A DNA stretch of 64,000 nucleotides, from assembly GCF_013373865.1 (NCBI RefSeq), contig NC_050477.1:8728722-8792721 (forward strand), given 5' to 3'. Under the pieces are notes generated by a model. The model was given only the letters and a program-made list of their open reading frames with translations, did no database searches and was not told where the DNA came from. Shown piece after piece: positions 47,316 through 58,046 of this stretch (its first letter is position 1; every line of letters begins with the position of its first letter). The translations under genes were made by a program, and so were the position numbers. The stretch is from Monomorium pharaonis (Eukaryota; Arthropoda; Insecta; Hymenoptera; Formicidae).

Positions 47316-50269
47316 ATGTTAACATTATTTGTATATTCGTACGGTCTGTTGTTTTTTATATCAAGAACCGTATCTGGCCAAATCGATTCTTGTTCCTGTA
47401 AATATATACTTTCTTATTACACATTTTTTATTGTTAAATCGACGTTAAACACATTTTATCACCTAGGTATTTCACCGGATTTGGAATTTGCAACTGGTGT
47501 TAACCTGCTATATTATAAATGGTTAGTATTGAAAAATTTCCAAATTAAAATTAATAATATGTAAGTAATATTTTTCAGTGATAACGAACCTTCTGGAAGG
47601 ATCTCTTATAATATTACAGCGCCAGAAGCTATGTTAAACGTACTAAATCCAGATAAACGAACAATCTTTTTTATTTTTGGATATCTGTTATACCCAGATC
47701 ATCCTCTTACCCAGTATATAATGAAAGGTATATATTTATGTAATAGAAAAACAGATTGTTTAAATTCATTAATTGAATAGATTAAATCGATGAAAGATTG
47801 TGCAAATTGAAATTTGTTTGCATCATCAGCACTTTGTGATGGACAATCGGACAACGTTGTATTACTTGATTGGAGCAAATATTCTAATGGTTCATACGAA
47901 ACCGTTTTCGAAAATGCCCAAAAAGTAGGGGTATTATTTGCTGAAAGTATACTAAAACTCAAGAATGCCAATTTGAATGTATCCAAAATTTATATTATTG
48001 GATTCTCAATAGGCGCGCATATAGCTGGTATTGCCGGTAAATGCAACAAGGACTTTAAGATATCTCGCATCACAGGCACGTAATTAAACTATCTTTAAAA
48101 TGCATGTGTTCCATTTTTATTGTTGAGAATTTTTGTTATTTTTAAATAATTGATTTTTAAATAATAATAGTATTTTTCAAGTTTTTAAATGTTTACTTAT
48201 TATGTTAATAAAAAATCAGGAAATTCGTTAAAAAATTTTTGTAGTTTTATATAGTGCACGTGACTCTTGAAGTGTCCTATAATTATTTTAAAAATTATCA
48301 CAATTATAAGAATATCCTATACTTTATAGGATTGGATCCAGCAAATCGTTACATTCCTGTATTGTCGATGTCTCAATCTTTATCTGGATGCTATCTTACG
48401 CCCGACGCTGCAAAATGTGTCGATGTTATTCACACTGATATGGGTTACTATGGCACCACTTCGTCTTCAATGTTACCATTGTTACCACACACAGGAACAG
48501 TCGAATTTTACGCAAATGGTGGTTATCGTCCTCAACCTAATTGCACATTATTTGCACAACCATTAAGTTTTGAGGGTAATAATCAATATGACTAAATATA
48601 TTGTCGAGTTATTGTAGTAAATATTAATTTCGATTCTTGTTATAAATAGTTATTTAATAGTTATTTTGGTTATATGACATACGATTGTGTTATGACGTAA
48701 ACGTCATAAACAATAAACATTTTGAAAAATGTTATATATTATCATTTATTTAAAGTAATTTAACGAACTTTTTGGAAATTATTTAAAAAAATATTATTGA
48801 TATAGGATACTATACCAAATTCAATTTATGATAAAGATTTAAGGAATTACATTATTTTATTCATATTTTATTCTTTAATCTAATTGCTTTTAATGTTATT
48901 ACAAGATCTCTGCAGTCACAGAAGATCAGTTTTTTTGTATGCAACATCGAAGCTTTACCCGACTAAAATATTGGCATGTTATGATAATTTATTGGATTAT
49001 AATTGTAACATTCCCATTGGATATGCACTAAAAGACGCATGCAGTGTGTAAGATAACAATTGATATTCTAATTACTTTTGTATGATATAAAGGACAGAAG
49101 ACGGTTATAGACTAGATGTAATTATGGAATTCGTGATATCTTGTATACTTTGTGTTCTAGAGCTACTGTCCGAATTACTTCTTTACATACTGTTTAGACA
49201 TTATTACATGGCTACTGTAATTAATGTTTGTTGTCATAAAAGCTGCATTTCGGTATTGCAAATAGCCGAAAGTTCTATAGGTTTCTATTCATTACCTTAT
49301 TTTGAGAAATATGTCGGATATTAATTTTTTAACATTAACTTAAAGATTTTGAATATAGCTTTCAAATAACGTAATTGAATTTGAAGTTTAACGTAATGTA
49401 CGCATGCATTTGGTGTGTAAAATTATGCTGCTTGCGTTTACAGACCCTTGTGATTGTTATAAGTGATTGTTATGAATCCCATAATCTCTTTTCTCATAAT
49501 ATTTTTTACAATATTTTTACGATATTTAACTAATATTGTTTGTTATAATACTTTTATAGTATTTCTATAATAAGTCGCAAAGTCGCAAGAGCTAAAGATT
49601 TTATATTTATATTTTTGATTTTTTTGTGTGATACTATGTACAAAATATTAATATTTTTGTGATACTAATACGTAAGATCCGCCAAAAAGCATTAATTTTT
49701 TATTTTTTAGAAATAAAAATAATTTTGAGAATATTCGTAATATTCCATATGCTCCTACAAGTTCTATAACCGTAATTTTTTCTTTTTTTAGTAAATTGTT
49801 AATTATGCCCATTATGTATAACCGAAGAACTTCTGCTTACATGATTGATAGAACTCTACACAGAAAAAAAAGTAATTCAATAAAATGTGTAGTTGCCGGC
49901 TGTCAACTGCAGATATACTCAATACATAATATTTGCTGTTAATGCAAGTATAATGGTCTCGATTGAATTATGATGTTGATATTACAATAGCATAAATTAT
50001 TGTATTGAGTATATCTGTAGTTGACAGCCCGCAACTACATATTTTGTTGAATCAATTACTTTTTTCTTTGTATATGGCTAACAAATTCGTACCAATAAGA
50101 ATTGTGTCACACGAATTTTTACCGAGTTATTTAAATGGTAGTTCATAACTCTATTCTCTCCTCTAACATTATTGCAAATGTTATTATTTATTATATACGC
50201 AAACCATTCATTTTTTACAGAACCGGAGATTATTATTTCAAGGCAGGAGTTGAGCCTGACTATTTCTAA
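47316..50269 (+). CDS. Secreted lipase, phospholipase A1-like (gene 1; seven exons)
   Basis: Exons: 47316-47397, 47467-47521, 47579-47727, 47830-48075, 48330-48575, 48906-49047 and 50221-50269, giving 322 residues. An N-terminal hydrophobic signal peptide ends near Gly21. Family features are the LLDWSKYS strand-loop, nucleophile elbow GFSIG (Ser155), LDPAN (Asp180), GGYRPQPNC and CSHRR (His264). These are the triad residues of the pancreatic-lipase superfamily. The expected role is secreted ester hydrolysis of lipids. The 12 residues between the two Cys bracketing the lid resemble insect phospholipase A1 more than triacylglycerol lipase, but the substrate is inferred. Oddities: the usual H and L of GHSLG are F and I; exon 5 is 45 bp longer than in the sister genes (Ser/Leu-rich insertions near 184-192 and 220-230); and intron 4 must start with GC (acag, then gcacgt) to keep frame. 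Intron 6 carries a MITE. All splice phases match genes 2 and 3, so I consider it a real gene, though activity is not assured. Confidence 0.82.
49859..50070. mobile_element. TA-flanked MITE in intron 6 of lipase gene 1
   Basis: It starts cacagaaaaaaaagtaattc and ends with the inverse (aattacttttttctttg). TA is at 49857-49858 and 50071-50072. Arms of about 75 bp include gtagttg and gctgtcaactgcagatata in both orientations. The termini match the element at 22459-22890. Confidence 0.8.
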
Positions 50270-52110
50270 GTATTTGTTATAATTTAATATAAATAATGTT
50301 TATTATATTATGTTTTATTATGAATATACGGAAAATATATGTATATTAATTACAGTCAAAAATCTATGTATGGTAATTAAATTTTAGTAATAATATATAT
50401 ATAAATAATTAAAACTGAATTTATAAACATTTATAGGTAAGAGTAAAAAATTATAACAGACACTTTAATAAATGGTTACGATACCACTTATTGCTGTAAC
50501 TTCATTAAAGTTTCAGTGTTTCTGATATATTATAATTAAATAATATAATTAAATATTATTATAGATTTGAATGTTTTTAGATTAATTTTTAAGTAGAAAT
50601 AACCAAAATTGTATTGTTAAAATTCGTTTTATCAATTCTCATCTCAAAGTCATTTTGAAACCTCGATTTCATGGAATTCTTTCATGAAATAAAATACTTG
50701 TTTCAAAACATCTTCTTGTTTAAACATGTGTAAAACAAGAAGATAAAAAGCCTCATAATGCTATATTTATCGGAGAATTTTCGGTAATACCTATAAAAAT
50801 TACAAGAAAGCAAACGTTTTGATTTTCGCTCGAGTCATTTTTAATATATGGTACCGTGTATAAATTGCATAAACAATATGCGCTCTTACGATGTAGTAAG
50901 ACTTTGCCAACTCCAATTGGAAATACAACTTTTCAGTGAACTGAATGTTTAGTTCACTGGTTTCATGGCCAAGTGATAATAAACGTTTTTTTATTATTTT
51001 TTATTTTTATAAAAATTAAAAATTACATAAGTAAAGTGTAATATATTTGTACTCTTAAAATATTCTATATTACGGAATACTTTCCTGCATGTCTTGATAT
51101 GACCAACAAAATTTTTCTGTCGTTAATTTTATTTGCTTTTATTTTATATTTTTTTATATTCTACGTAATCATTTTATCCCAGATAGCCAAATGTCTTGAA
51201 GTTGCAGTCATGTAGCAGCAACAATTATTGCAGCAACTAATTTAGATAACTTAGAATAAGAAGGGACAGCACTATGTCCGATAGGTTGAACTCATATAAA
51301 TTCTATTTTTAATAACAGCAAATTGATAGCAACGTGTCAGCATCAATTTGTTATCAATCATTTGTTGTCATGTTGTTGTTATATCCTAAATGATATAATG
51401 TACCATTTTAACTGACCGTTTTCTGTTAAAAATGTTTTCAACTGATTGCGCGTACAAGTAATCATATTGCTGAATTCGTAAAATATATATTTATTTCAAT
51501 GTCAACAAATATAAAATAAATGTGTTATATATAACACATGTAATGCGTTTGTTTGCTCAAAATGCTACATCACACTTGGTTACCTAAGATCAAACACGTT
51601 CATGCATATTGCTGTAAATTATCTTATCTTTTTCATATTTGGTTTGTTTATAAATGTTTTTTTAATATCACATTCAAGATTTTAACGAGAAACTTGTGAA
51701 AAATGATAACAAATTTTACTTTTTTCAATTAAAAAAAACATGTTTGGTTTTCATGCGATACAAAAGGTTCACACTTAACAAATTAAACTTTCGTCTAGGG
51801 ATTCTCAAAGTAGAGTCTTTGCTCTTTAATTAGAAAAGAAAGTACATATAATTTGAATGATTTTTTGCAAAGTTGCATCACTTTGAAGATTGCTTAAAAA
51901 TTCGATCAAAATTTTTGTCTCGTTTCTTTGCGCCAGTGTATATGCCATTTTTTTAAGTAAATTGATTAGATTATAATCTCATACTAATCTTAATCTACAT
52001 GAACATGTAACTATGATAATTACTTATTACGCAATTGTATTGTTATCCCCCGTTTATGCTACTTACCTGCGCCGAGTGTATATGGAGGGGATAGTTTCTA
52101 GTAATGCGAA
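50270..52110. other. Intergenic DNA between lipase genes 1 and 2
   Basis: AT-rich. A possible polyadenylation signal AATAAA lies at 50467-50472 for gene 1. I found no lipase exon remnant. A stretch at about 51180-51420 with repeated agcaacaa/gttgt strings may be an old repeat. Nothing else is supported. Confidence 0.55.
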
Positions 52111-52117
52111 GTTCCAG

Positions 52118-52130
52118 TATATATAAATAT
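52118..52130 (+). promoter_or_regulatory. TATA-box candidate, lipase gene 2
   Basis: TATATATAAATAT lies 107 bp upstream of the ATG at 52225. A tcattgacattgagttt stretch about 25-30 bp downstream could hold the start site. Confidence 0.45.
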
Positions 52131-52224
52131 CTCATTGACATTGAGTTTCTGCGCAGAATATCGACAGTCTAATTAAAATCTACATTAAAAACATATATTT
52201 CTCGGAGTTTGTGAATCTTTTAAA

Positions 52225-54070
52225 ATGTTAACCTCGATTGTATATTATTACGTTTTGTTATTTTTTATGACAAGGATAATTCCTGGTCAATTAAATTGTT
52301 CTTGTAAATATGCAATTTCTTTTGTGTATATTTTTTAATGTAAACATCGAAGATACTAACATTGGATACATTCTATTATCCAGGTGATCAACCGGAATCA
52401 GACTTTGCAACTGGCGTCAACCTGGTCTATTATAAATGGTTAGTATAAATGAGAAAATAACTAGAAATCATAATCAATAATTATAATGTAACATTAAATA
52501 CTTTTTAGTAATAATGAAACCCCTGCAACTATTGCTTATCCTATCACTGCGCCAGAAGATATGTTAACGATGTTAGATAAAAATAAACAAACAATCTTTT
52601 ACATTTTTGGATATTTGCAAAATCTAGAAAATGATAATGTTAGATTAATAACAAAAGGTATTATATAATAGATAAATCGATTATTACAAAACCAAAAAAA
52701 CTGCAAAAATTAAAATTTGATTGCATCATTAGCGCTTTGTTACGGAAGAACGGATAACGTTATATTACTTGATTGGAGCAAATATTCCAAAGGTCTTTAT
52801 ATGACTGTTTTTCAAAATGCTGAAAAAATTGGGACATTATTCGCTAAAAGTATACAAAAACTGAAAGAGTCTGATCTAGATGTAAGTAAAATTTATATCA
52901 TTGGGCACTCGTTGGGTGCACATATAGCTGGTTTTGTCGGTAAATGCAACAAGGACTTTAAGATACCTCGCATTACAGGTACACATAACTACATTATTTT
53001 ATATTTTTGAGATACGTCTGTTTCATCTTTATTTTTAATAGATTTTGTTATTTTGAATAATTATTTTTTAAGTAACGTATATTTTTTATTTTTTATTATT
53101 TATTATGTCAACGCAAAGTTGACAAGATAAACTAAAAAATTTGCAGTTGTATGCAGTGTTGAATTCGTTTTAAAACATTCCTCGGTGTAAATTTATATTG
53201 TTTATTGTTTGTAGCATTAGATCCTGCAAACCCTATGTTTTATCCTTTTGGATGTTATCTTACAAATGAAGATGCATCATGGATTGATGTTATTCACACG
53301 GACATGGGTGGATATGGTACCCCAACATCTATGGGAACTGCGGAATATTACGCAAACGGTGGAACTCGTCCTCAACCCGGTTGTCCATTAATGGGAATAC
53401 CATTAAGCGACAAAGGTAACAATCATTGCGATATGTGTAAATAATAATTAAAACAAAAATTTGGTATAATATGGTATAGTAAAATATAAATTTGGTAGTT
53501 ACAGTGTAAATTAATTTTAGTAAATTAATTTATTAAATAATTGTTTAAATTATTTAAAGAATTTAATTTTATAGTAATTTTTGTTATATAACACACTATT
53601 AGGAAATTTGTATTTTAAATTGCAATTATACTTATCAATAATAGAGTTGTTTATTTTGAGATCGATAATTTTTTGCGATAAATTACATTATTATACTGAT
53701 TGTTACACAATGTAAAGTTTAAAAAATTTATATTATTAATTAAATATTTTATCTAATTGTTATCCTTATATTATTATAAGCTCTCTGCAGTCATCAAAGA
53801 TCAGTTGAGCTGTACGCGGAATTGAAATATTTTCCTAACAAATTTATGGCGAAACGATGTTCTTCAGATTTTAATTACAATTCGAATGAACATGAAGTGA
53901 CTGAAATTGGATATACAGCATCAAATGTGTAAGATACTTAACATTTTACTTAATTGTTATTTTTAAGAAGATCAGGATTTTTTACAAAATATTATTACTT
54001 GTTACATTTAAAATGTATTTTCTTTTTCAGAACTGGATCATTTTGTTTTGAAACAGGGGAACAGTCATAG
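52225..54070 (+). CDS. Secreted lipase, phospholipase A1-like (gene 2; seven exons)
   Basis: Exons: 52225-52303, 52384-52438, 52509-52657, 52733-52978, 53215-53415, 53781-53928 and 54031-54070, giving 305 residues with GT-AG introns throughout. The protein has a hydrophobic signal peptide (to about Gly21), DFATGVNLVYYK, LLDWSKYSKG, the canonical elbow IIGHSLGAHIAGFVGK (Ser154), LDPANP (Asp179), a short segment after VIHTDMGGYG where lipases carry the beta-9 loop, NGGTRPQPGC and CSHQRS (His248). Twelve residues lie between Cys233 and Cys246. A short lid and short beta-9 loop mark phospholipase A1-type members among insect neutral-lipase relatives, so hydrolysis of the sn-1 ester of phospholipids is likely but inferred. 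Of the three genes this has the most canonical motifs. AATAAA at 54127-54132 is a plausible polyadenylation signal. Part of intron 5 and exon 6 has been copied into the chimeric pseudogene downstream. Confidence 0.88.
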
Positions 54071-54126
54071 TAAGATTATATTTTTAAATATCTGTTATAA
54101 TGCGATAAGAATATGTTTATAATTGT

Positions 54127-54132
54127 AATAAA
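54127..54132 (+). terminator. Polyadenylation signal candidate, gene 2
   Basis: AATAAA lies 57 bp after the stop codon of gene 2. Confidence 0.5.
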
Positions 54133-54705
54133 CGATATACACAAATATATTTATGCACATATTAAATAATTTAGCAAATCATTTTTTACAAAATATTTAA
54201 CCATTAGTATAACTTATTTTACTTATTAACAAAACGCCAATAAATTTTAAGTTTAGATTCGTAAACATCAAACAAAGTATAATAACTTATTTAGTTTCAA
54301 GTGACGGGTAATATTTATATAATCATAATTCTTTTAAAAATTTAAAGATAAGGAGACACGTATATAACATAAGAATCGAATTCTTTCAATGTGTTACTTT
54401 TTAATACACACACACACATTTTTTTAAATAAAAATATAATAAATAACAAAATAGATATAAATTTTGTTATCAAATTTATGATATAAAGATAAAATGGCAA
54501 AGTTTTGTTACATATTTGCTTTAATTGAAATAAAATTGCTTATAATAACATTTATTGCTTATGAAAGTTTTACATTTGTATAATATTTAAAGAATCTCTA
54601 ATGGTTGTATGTTATTACAATATATTATTACAGATTCAAATTAATTATTTTGTTAAAGATATATATAATATATATACATATATCAATATTAATAGATTAC
54701 ATATT
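54133..54705. other. AT-rich DNA, no gene seen
   Basis: Very AT-rich with a short (CA)n run (about 54405-54418). No feature is recognised. Confidence 0.6.
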
Positions 54706-54912
54706 GAGAAAAAGGTTGTTATTTTGACTAAATTTTTCAACTTGATTTAATTTCTCTAATTCAACTATTTATGTATTTTAGTCAAATATATAAATAGTTA
54801 AGTTGAAGTTCAAGTAATTTATGTATTTAAGTTAAATGCACAAATAGATGAACTAAAGGAATTTAATTAAGTTGAAAAATTTAGTCAAACTAGCAACATT
54901 CACTCTCAGTGT
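54706..54912. mobile_element. Inverted-repeat MITE (gagaaaaaggttgtt type)
   Basis: The left end (gagaaaaaggttgttatttt) and aaatttttcaacttgattta are inverted at the right (taattaagttgaaaaattta). The left 20 bp resemble the beginning of the element at 22459. The interior holds paired taaatagttaagttgaa segments. Confidence 0.65.
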
Positions 54913-55540
54913 AAAAGTTTCTTAAATGATGCATTAACAAATATAGTTTTTTATGAAATTTTTAATTCAAAAAATAGTTTCCTTTATAGAGAAAATAGTT
55001 AGTCATAAATTTAAATTTATACAAAAAAGTGGACATACGACTTTTAAACACTGTGTACATTATAATATACGTGTGTTTCTTAAGTACTAAAAAGTATATT
55101 ATTCTTATGTATATCATATATAATAAAGAAATTATTTAATTTTAAGTAAAGTTGTAAAAATATAGTAATTAGGATGGCTAATCTTTGTAAATTCATGTGG
55201 AATCTCTTAACAATGAATATGGCAGCAGTGACGGATAAAGCAGCAATTCACGAATAAAATTCAATTCATGAATGTTTACTATTGTAACAGATGAAAGTGT
55301 GAGTTGGTGCATATTGTTTTAATGTCAAACAAATCAAACATAATAACTTTAAGAAGATGCTAAAGCCGTCTGTTTTACCGACATTCTGTTCAACTATTTA
55401 GTTTCGAATTGAATTTACAGAATTGATAATCCTTTTACATTTTTAAAGTACGTACACAAATAAGCCCAGGGACAATTAGATAAAAACCAAAAATGCAAAA
55501 AATTTTTAAAAATTTATTTGTTTATAAAAATATTTGCTTC
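54913..55540. other. AT-rich DNA, no gene seen
   Basis: AT-rich intergenic sequence with no recognised feature. Confidence 0.6.
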
Positions 55541-55828
55541 AAAATATAAGTTATATAGCTTATACGTACAAATGAATAGTGTTCCCGGATTCAAAATAGA
55601 TTGAGGAATAAAACTATAATCGTCAAATTACGATTACAAACCGTAAAAAAAAGATATTTATATAATAAAAGAGTTTAAATGAAAAAAATTTTTGATCACA
55701 TAAATATGTTCTTTTACGGCTTGTAATCGTAATTTGACAAATATAGTTTTATTCCTTCTATTCTAAACTGCGAGACACCATTTATTTGTTAGTATAAGCT
55801 ATATAACTTGTATTTTAAAGTAAATTTT
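55540..55828. mobile_element. Inverted-repeat MITE of about 285 bp
   Basis: Arms of about 105 bp. The left arm contains tatagcttatacgtacaaat, ggaataaaactata and gtcaaattacgattacaa. The right arm has the same strings reversed and complemented. The central loop is about 60 bp. The exact ends and target duplication are unclear. Confidence 0.75.
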
Positions 55829-56955
55829 TTCATGAACAAGGATAAATAATGACTCTGCATTATCGACCTCAATCAAGTTTGATGGGCAGTTTAGCATCCT
55901 CTTAAAGTGCTATTAAACATAAATTACTTCAAAAATTAACTTGAAATTTTTATATTACTTTAGTCTTTTATAAAGGATAAAACTATGCACTAAATTGAAA
56001 ATTATATAAAAATATTATGTTACCTCTCTCCATTTTTAATGTGTTACTTAAGAAACTTTTCAAAAAATTTATATATTCTGTTGCATGTTGTATGTAAACT
56101 AATCTTCTTTAAAATACATATTTACATAAATACATGTGCATGTCTTTTAATATTTTGACAATAAACTATTACAAATAAAATTAATGATATTGAAATTATT
56201 ATGTATTATTACTTTAATAATAATTATTTTAATAATTATCACAATAACATATTGTAATAATAAATTTGTACCATTTATTGTTAAAATCATATAAAGCATA
56301 ATGTTTTTTTATGAGCAGTAATATTTTAATTAGAAGAATTATAAATTATAATTTCTCTTTTCATTACAATTCTTCGTAATTTATATTTTAAAAAATTTGT
56401 ACGGAAATGGAAGATGAATTAATACGGCGTGATTATTAACAAATTTAATTGGACGTACTAGTACGCACTCGTATAGTTTAATTACTGTAGTTTTTCGCAT
56501 AAGTAAATTCAAGTTTACTTATGCGAGAAACGACCCATAATTTGGTTTATGTCGCAATTTAGTTATATGGAGATGGTTCGGATATATGTTACATTGGAAT
56601 CGAATCTCTATGTAAAATGGCATATCGACACAATCCAGTCAAGGTCTGGACTAGAAGTGTCTTTCTTGCATTCGCTCGACCAGTTTTTTTCTGTTTAAAA
56701 TGTTACCGTTAATTATACATTAATTATACGTCATTTTATTAATCTTTGTGACAAAAATAATACATGGCCAGTCGTTGTGTTCTTGTAAATATGAACCTTT
56801 CACATATTTTTATAAACAACGAGAATATATATATACATATTAATATTGTGTGCATATTTTTTAGGTAATCAAACGGATTTAGATTTTGCGACCGGTGTTA
56901 ATCTGCTTTATTACAAATAATTTGTATCAACAAATAAAAAGGTGAATGCTACCAG

Positions 56956-57132
56956 TATTTACAAGAAAAATTTTCCAACGTCTCTGCAAAATTGCGGAAA
57001 GGAATTTTTAATGGATCTCAAATACATAAAATGTTGAAAGACAATTTTATCACGAAAATAAATGAAGACAAAAGAACATGGCTGAGTTTTAAAGGTGTCA
57101 CAGAAAATTTTCTAGGAAACTTAGGTAGATAG
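56956..57132 (+). pseudogene. Fragment of a multicopy arthropod protein of unknown function
   Basis: A 58-codon open stretch ending in TAG. It contains LQEKFSNVSAKLRKGIF, GSQIHKML and GVTENFLGN. I recognise this order (sequence near KLKEGIFVGPQI, then VENFLGN) from an uncharacterised protein found in many copies in arthropod genomes, often alongside transposable elements. Only its N-terminal part is here, with no start codon in frame after the upstream stop, cut off at the TAGG repeat. The family is recalled from memory and has no established function that I know. Confidence 0.5.
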
Positions 57133-57160
57133 GTAGGTAGGTAGGTAGGTAGGTAGGTAA
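57123..57160. repeat. (TAGG)n microsatellite
   Basis: About eight tandem taggs sit exactly between the multicopy-protein fragment and the gene-2-derived segment of the chimeric pseudogene. Confidence 0.95.
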
Positions 57161-57928
57161 TTTATTAATTTATTAAATAATTGTTTAAATTATTTAAAGA
57201 ATTTAATTTTATAGTAATTTTTGTTATGTAACACACTATTAGGAAATTTGTATTTTAAATTGCAATTATACTTATCAATAATAGAGTTGTTTATTTTGAG
57301 ATCGATAATTTTTTGCGATAAATTACATTATTATACTGATTGTTACACAATGTAAAGTTAAAAAAATTTATATTATTAATTAAATATTTTATCTAATTGT
57401 TATTCTTATATTATTATAAGATCTCTGCAGTCATCAAAGATCAGTTGAGCTGTTGTATATAAATTAATCTTGTTTAAAGTACATATTTACATAAACACAT
57501 ATGCATGTCTTTTAATATTTTGAAAATAAACTATTACAAATAAAATTAATAATATTGAAATTATTATGTATTATTACTTTAATAATTATTTTAATAATTA
57601 TCACAATAACATATTGTAATAATAAATTTGCGCAATTTATTGTTAAAATCATACAAAGCATAATATGTTCTTTTCTAAACAGTAATATTTTAGTTAGAAG
57701 AATTACAAATTATGATTTTTCTTTTCATTATAATTCTTCGTAATTTATATTTTAAAAAATTTAGTGTACGGAAATGGAAGATGAATTGATGCCGCGTGAC
57801 TATTAACAAATTCATATGGACGTACTAGTATGCACTGGTATAGTCCAATTGAATTCAATTCTACGCTTATGCGAGAAACGACCCATAATTTGGTTTATGT
57901 CGCAACTTAGTTATATGGAGGTGGTACG

Positions 57929-57938
57929 GATATATATT
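57929..57938 (+). promoter_or_regulatory. TATA-box candidate, lipase gene 3
   Basis: Sequence gatatatatt lies about 110-118 bp before the ATG at 58047, a distance like that in gene 2. The duplicated upstream copy (near 56580) has gatatatgtt instead. Confidence 0.35.
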
Positions 57939-58046
57939 ACATTGGAATCGAGTCTCTGTGTAGAATGGCATATCGACACGATCCAGTCAAGGTCTGGACT
58001 AGAAGTGTATTTCTTGCATTCGTTTGACCAGTTTTTACTATTTAAA

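Larger units (their letters stand above)
56086..57453 (+). pseudogene. Chimeric lipase pseudogene (gene-3-like 5' end, gene-2-like 3' end)
   Basis: Positions 56086 to about 56940 duplicate the upstream region plus exons 1 and 2 of gene 3 (57451 to about 58265). Positions about 57161-57453 duplicate the end region of intron 5 and the first part of exon 6 of gene 2 (about 53521-53812), including the codons for the triad His. Exons 3-5 and 7 are absent. Exon 1 (56700-56784) has a 3-bp insertion that creates a TAA at codon 8. Exon 2 (56865-56919) has tggt changed to taat at its end, which removes the splice donor and gives another stop. The junction holds a fragment of an unrelated multicopy protein and a TAGG repeat. 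It cannot make a lipase. Confidence 0.88.

Noticed and set aside
49124..49324. 66-codon frame in intron 6 of lipase gene 1
   Set aside because: Hydrophobic by AT-rich composition; the terminal exon at 50221 fits the splice phase and sequence of the sister genes better.
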